6,870 bases of DNA from positions 1-6,870 of the forward strand of contig CAZIDL010000099.1 of assembly GCA_964537825.1 (NCBI GenBank). Direction: 5' to 3'. This DNA comes from CAZIDL01 sp964537825. GTDB lineage: Bacteria > Bacteroidota > Bacteroidia > Flavobacteriales_D > CAYVSK01. The position numbers were made by a program, and so were the translations under genes. Below, in pieces: positions 5,979 to 6,870 of this stretch. How positions within the stretch are numbered: the stretch's first letter is position 1; every line of letters starts with the position of its first letter. The notes under the pieces were generated by a model. The model searched no databases. It saw only the letters and a list, made by a program, of their open reading frames with translations, and had not been told where the DNA came from.

Positions 5979-6437
5979 ATGGAATTTACGAAAATGTTGA
6001 GCAGGTTCGCAACGAGCTGCCTCTTCCTTTTGCTCCCTTATTTCCTGGAAGGCATCGATGCTCAGTGTTCAGACCTGCTGGGAAAATGGTGGACCCCGGA
6101 CAAAAAGTCCAAGGTAGAGATCTACAAAAAGGGCGACACCTATTATGGGGACATCGTATGGATGAGAGAACCCAGGGAGGACGACGGAACGCTCAAAAAG
6201 GACGGGAACAACCCGGACCCGGACAAAAGGGATCGCACCATCAAGGGCTTGACGATCTTTAAGGGGATGAAATGCACGGAAAAGAACACCCTCGAGGACG
6301 GAACCCTTTACGACCCAGAGAAAGGGAAGACTTACAGTGGTTGGATGGAATTAAAGGACGCCAAAACATTGAAGGTGCGGGGATACATCGGGATCTCTAT
6401 GATCGGGCGTACCGAATACTTTGAACGGGCAAACTAA
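5979..6437 (+). CDS. Secreted DUF2147 family protein
   Basis: The 152-residue protein has a signal peptide (hydrophobic CLFLLLPYFLEG, probable cleavage near IDAQ at 29) followed by a DUF2147-type domain filling the rest. Seen directly: LLGKWWTPDKKSKVEIYKKG, which opens the domain, then TYYGDIVWMREP, IKGLTIFKGMK, a YDPEKGKTYSGWMEL block and a closing LKVRGYIGISMIGRTEYFER. In the family, the G-W-P-K-V-I-Y start, the NP-D-RT-I-G-LF segment and the YDP-GK-Y final sheet are characteristic. Members are small exported beta-rich proteins of about 140-150 residues with no established biochemical role. Met6 is an alternative start; no clear ribosome site is seen for either. The stop codon overlaps the next gene's ATG by one base (TAATG), so the two are translationally coupled. 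Confidence 0.9.
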   Translation: MEFTKMLSRFATSCLFLLLPYFLEGIDAQCSDLLGKWWTPDKKSKVEIYKKGDTYYGDIVWMREPREDDGTLKKDGNNPDPDKRDRTIKGLTIFKGMKCTEKNTLEDGTLYDPEKGKTYSGWMELKDAKTLKVRGYIGISMIGRTEYFERAN

Positions 6438-6870
6438 TGAGGATCAGAGACTTTCAGATCGGATCGGAGCGCGTGCTGATCACTTTCAGGAACTCGCGGA
6501 AGCGTTATTTCTTTTTCGATGAAGATTCGGGGAAGGCTTACTATCGCTATAAGCTGAACACCATGGACCAGATCATGCATTCAGGCATCTATTTGGGCCA
6601 TGATGCCCGGGGGGTCCGCTACTACATTCACAACCACACCGAACGTGGCTTTGCATCGATCGACCCCGAAAAGGACTTCACTCAGGGACAACCCCTCTAC
6701 GAGCACTCCAAGGAGAGCCAATTCCCTCCCATGGAGGTAATAACCCGTGCGCTGGAAAAGGCCAAAGAAGGGGAACCTTACAAACTCCTTACCAACAACT
6801 GCCAGACCTTCACCAATTATTCGACCATCGACCGGAGCCATTCGGAAGATGTGCTCAAATGGAGCGTGAT
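6437..6870 (+). CDS. Papain-fold LRAT / NlpC-P60-like protein (3' partial)
   Basis: The frame opens at ATG 6437, sharing one base with the DUF2147 stop, and stays open to the window end (144 residues plus two bases). The N-terminal 45 residues are basic and aromatic, with no signal peptide. The core carries MHSGIYLGHD (47-56), resembling the H-x-G-I-Y-L-G box of lecithin:retinol acyltransferase-like and related permuted NlpC/P60 enzymes. It is followed by YYIHNHTERG (62-71), supplying His65 or His67, and by LLTNNCQTFTNY (117-128), matching the NCxxF box with nucleophile Cys122. The His-His-Cys order fits this fold. Known relatives act as acyltransferases, phospholipases or amidases on lipids and peptides; which applies here cannot be decided. 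The C-terminus, which may include a membrane anchor, is missing. Confidence 0.72.
   Translation, partial: MRIRDFQIGSERVLITFRNSRKRYFFFDEDSGKAYYRYKLNTMDQIMHSGIYLGHDARGVRYYIHNHTERGFASIDPEKDFTQGQPLYEHSKESQFPPMEVITRALEKAKEGEPYKLLTNNCQTFTNYSTIDRSHSEDVLKWSV

Noticed and set aside
6581..6841. 86-codon minus-strand open frame near the window end
   Set aside because: It is antisense to the papain-fold gene, which has HSGIYLG and NNCQTF motifs and a coupled start.

Overview
The window looks like chromosomal DNA from a member of the Bacteroidota, with GC content around 50% by eye. Three signs point there. One encoded protease ends in a type IX secretion (T9SS) sorting domain. A lipoprotein has the TPR / beta-propeller / CRD / OmpA layout of PorE, a T9SS-associated protein. 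One spacer carries a TAnnTTTG-type -7 promoter element. The QueE sequence (CDVGC-W-CD-KESWD) also matches the Bacteroidota form. A free-living, possibly marine, lineage is plausible, but no genus can be named from this sequence.

Layout: (1) 1-264, plus strand, is the 3' end of a polytopic membrane protein resembling the PMT/GT39-like glycosyltransferases of Bacteroidota. It converges on, and overlaps by 14 bp, the next gene. (2) 251-5901, minus strand, holds five genes read in the order: secreted HExxH metallopeptidase (5218-5901), secreted S8 subtilisin-like protease with a T9SS tail (3601-5169), PmtA-type SAM methyltransferase (2957-3529), queE (2292-2942) and the PorE-like lipoprotein (251-2290). 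The gaps are 48, 71, 14 and 1 bp. The 71-bp gap carries a good promoter candidate, so the block probably splits into a protease pair and a methyltransferase-queE-porE-like operon. (3) 5902-5978 is a 77-bp divergent spacer. (4) 5979-6870, plus strand, holds a secreted DUF2147 protein coupled through a TAATG overlap to a papain-fold (LRAT / NlpC-P60-like) protein that runs off the window.

Most of the content relates to the cell envelope: an outer-membrane or periplasmic peptidoglycan-binding lipoprotein, exported proteases, a lipid-type methyltransferase, a membrane glycosyltransferase and a possible lipid or amide-bond enzyme. QueE (queuosine/7-deazaguanine synthesis) is the exception, and it is tightly packed against the PorE-like gene. 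Every gap between genes is under 100 bp, so no long non-coding stretch exists. I saw no tRNA, rRNA, CRISPR array, insertion sequence or riboswitch. I did not find a convincing undescribed multi-gene system. The features most worth following are the Arg/Gly-rich insert in the PorE-like protein, the DUF2147/papain-fold pair and the two-protease cassette.
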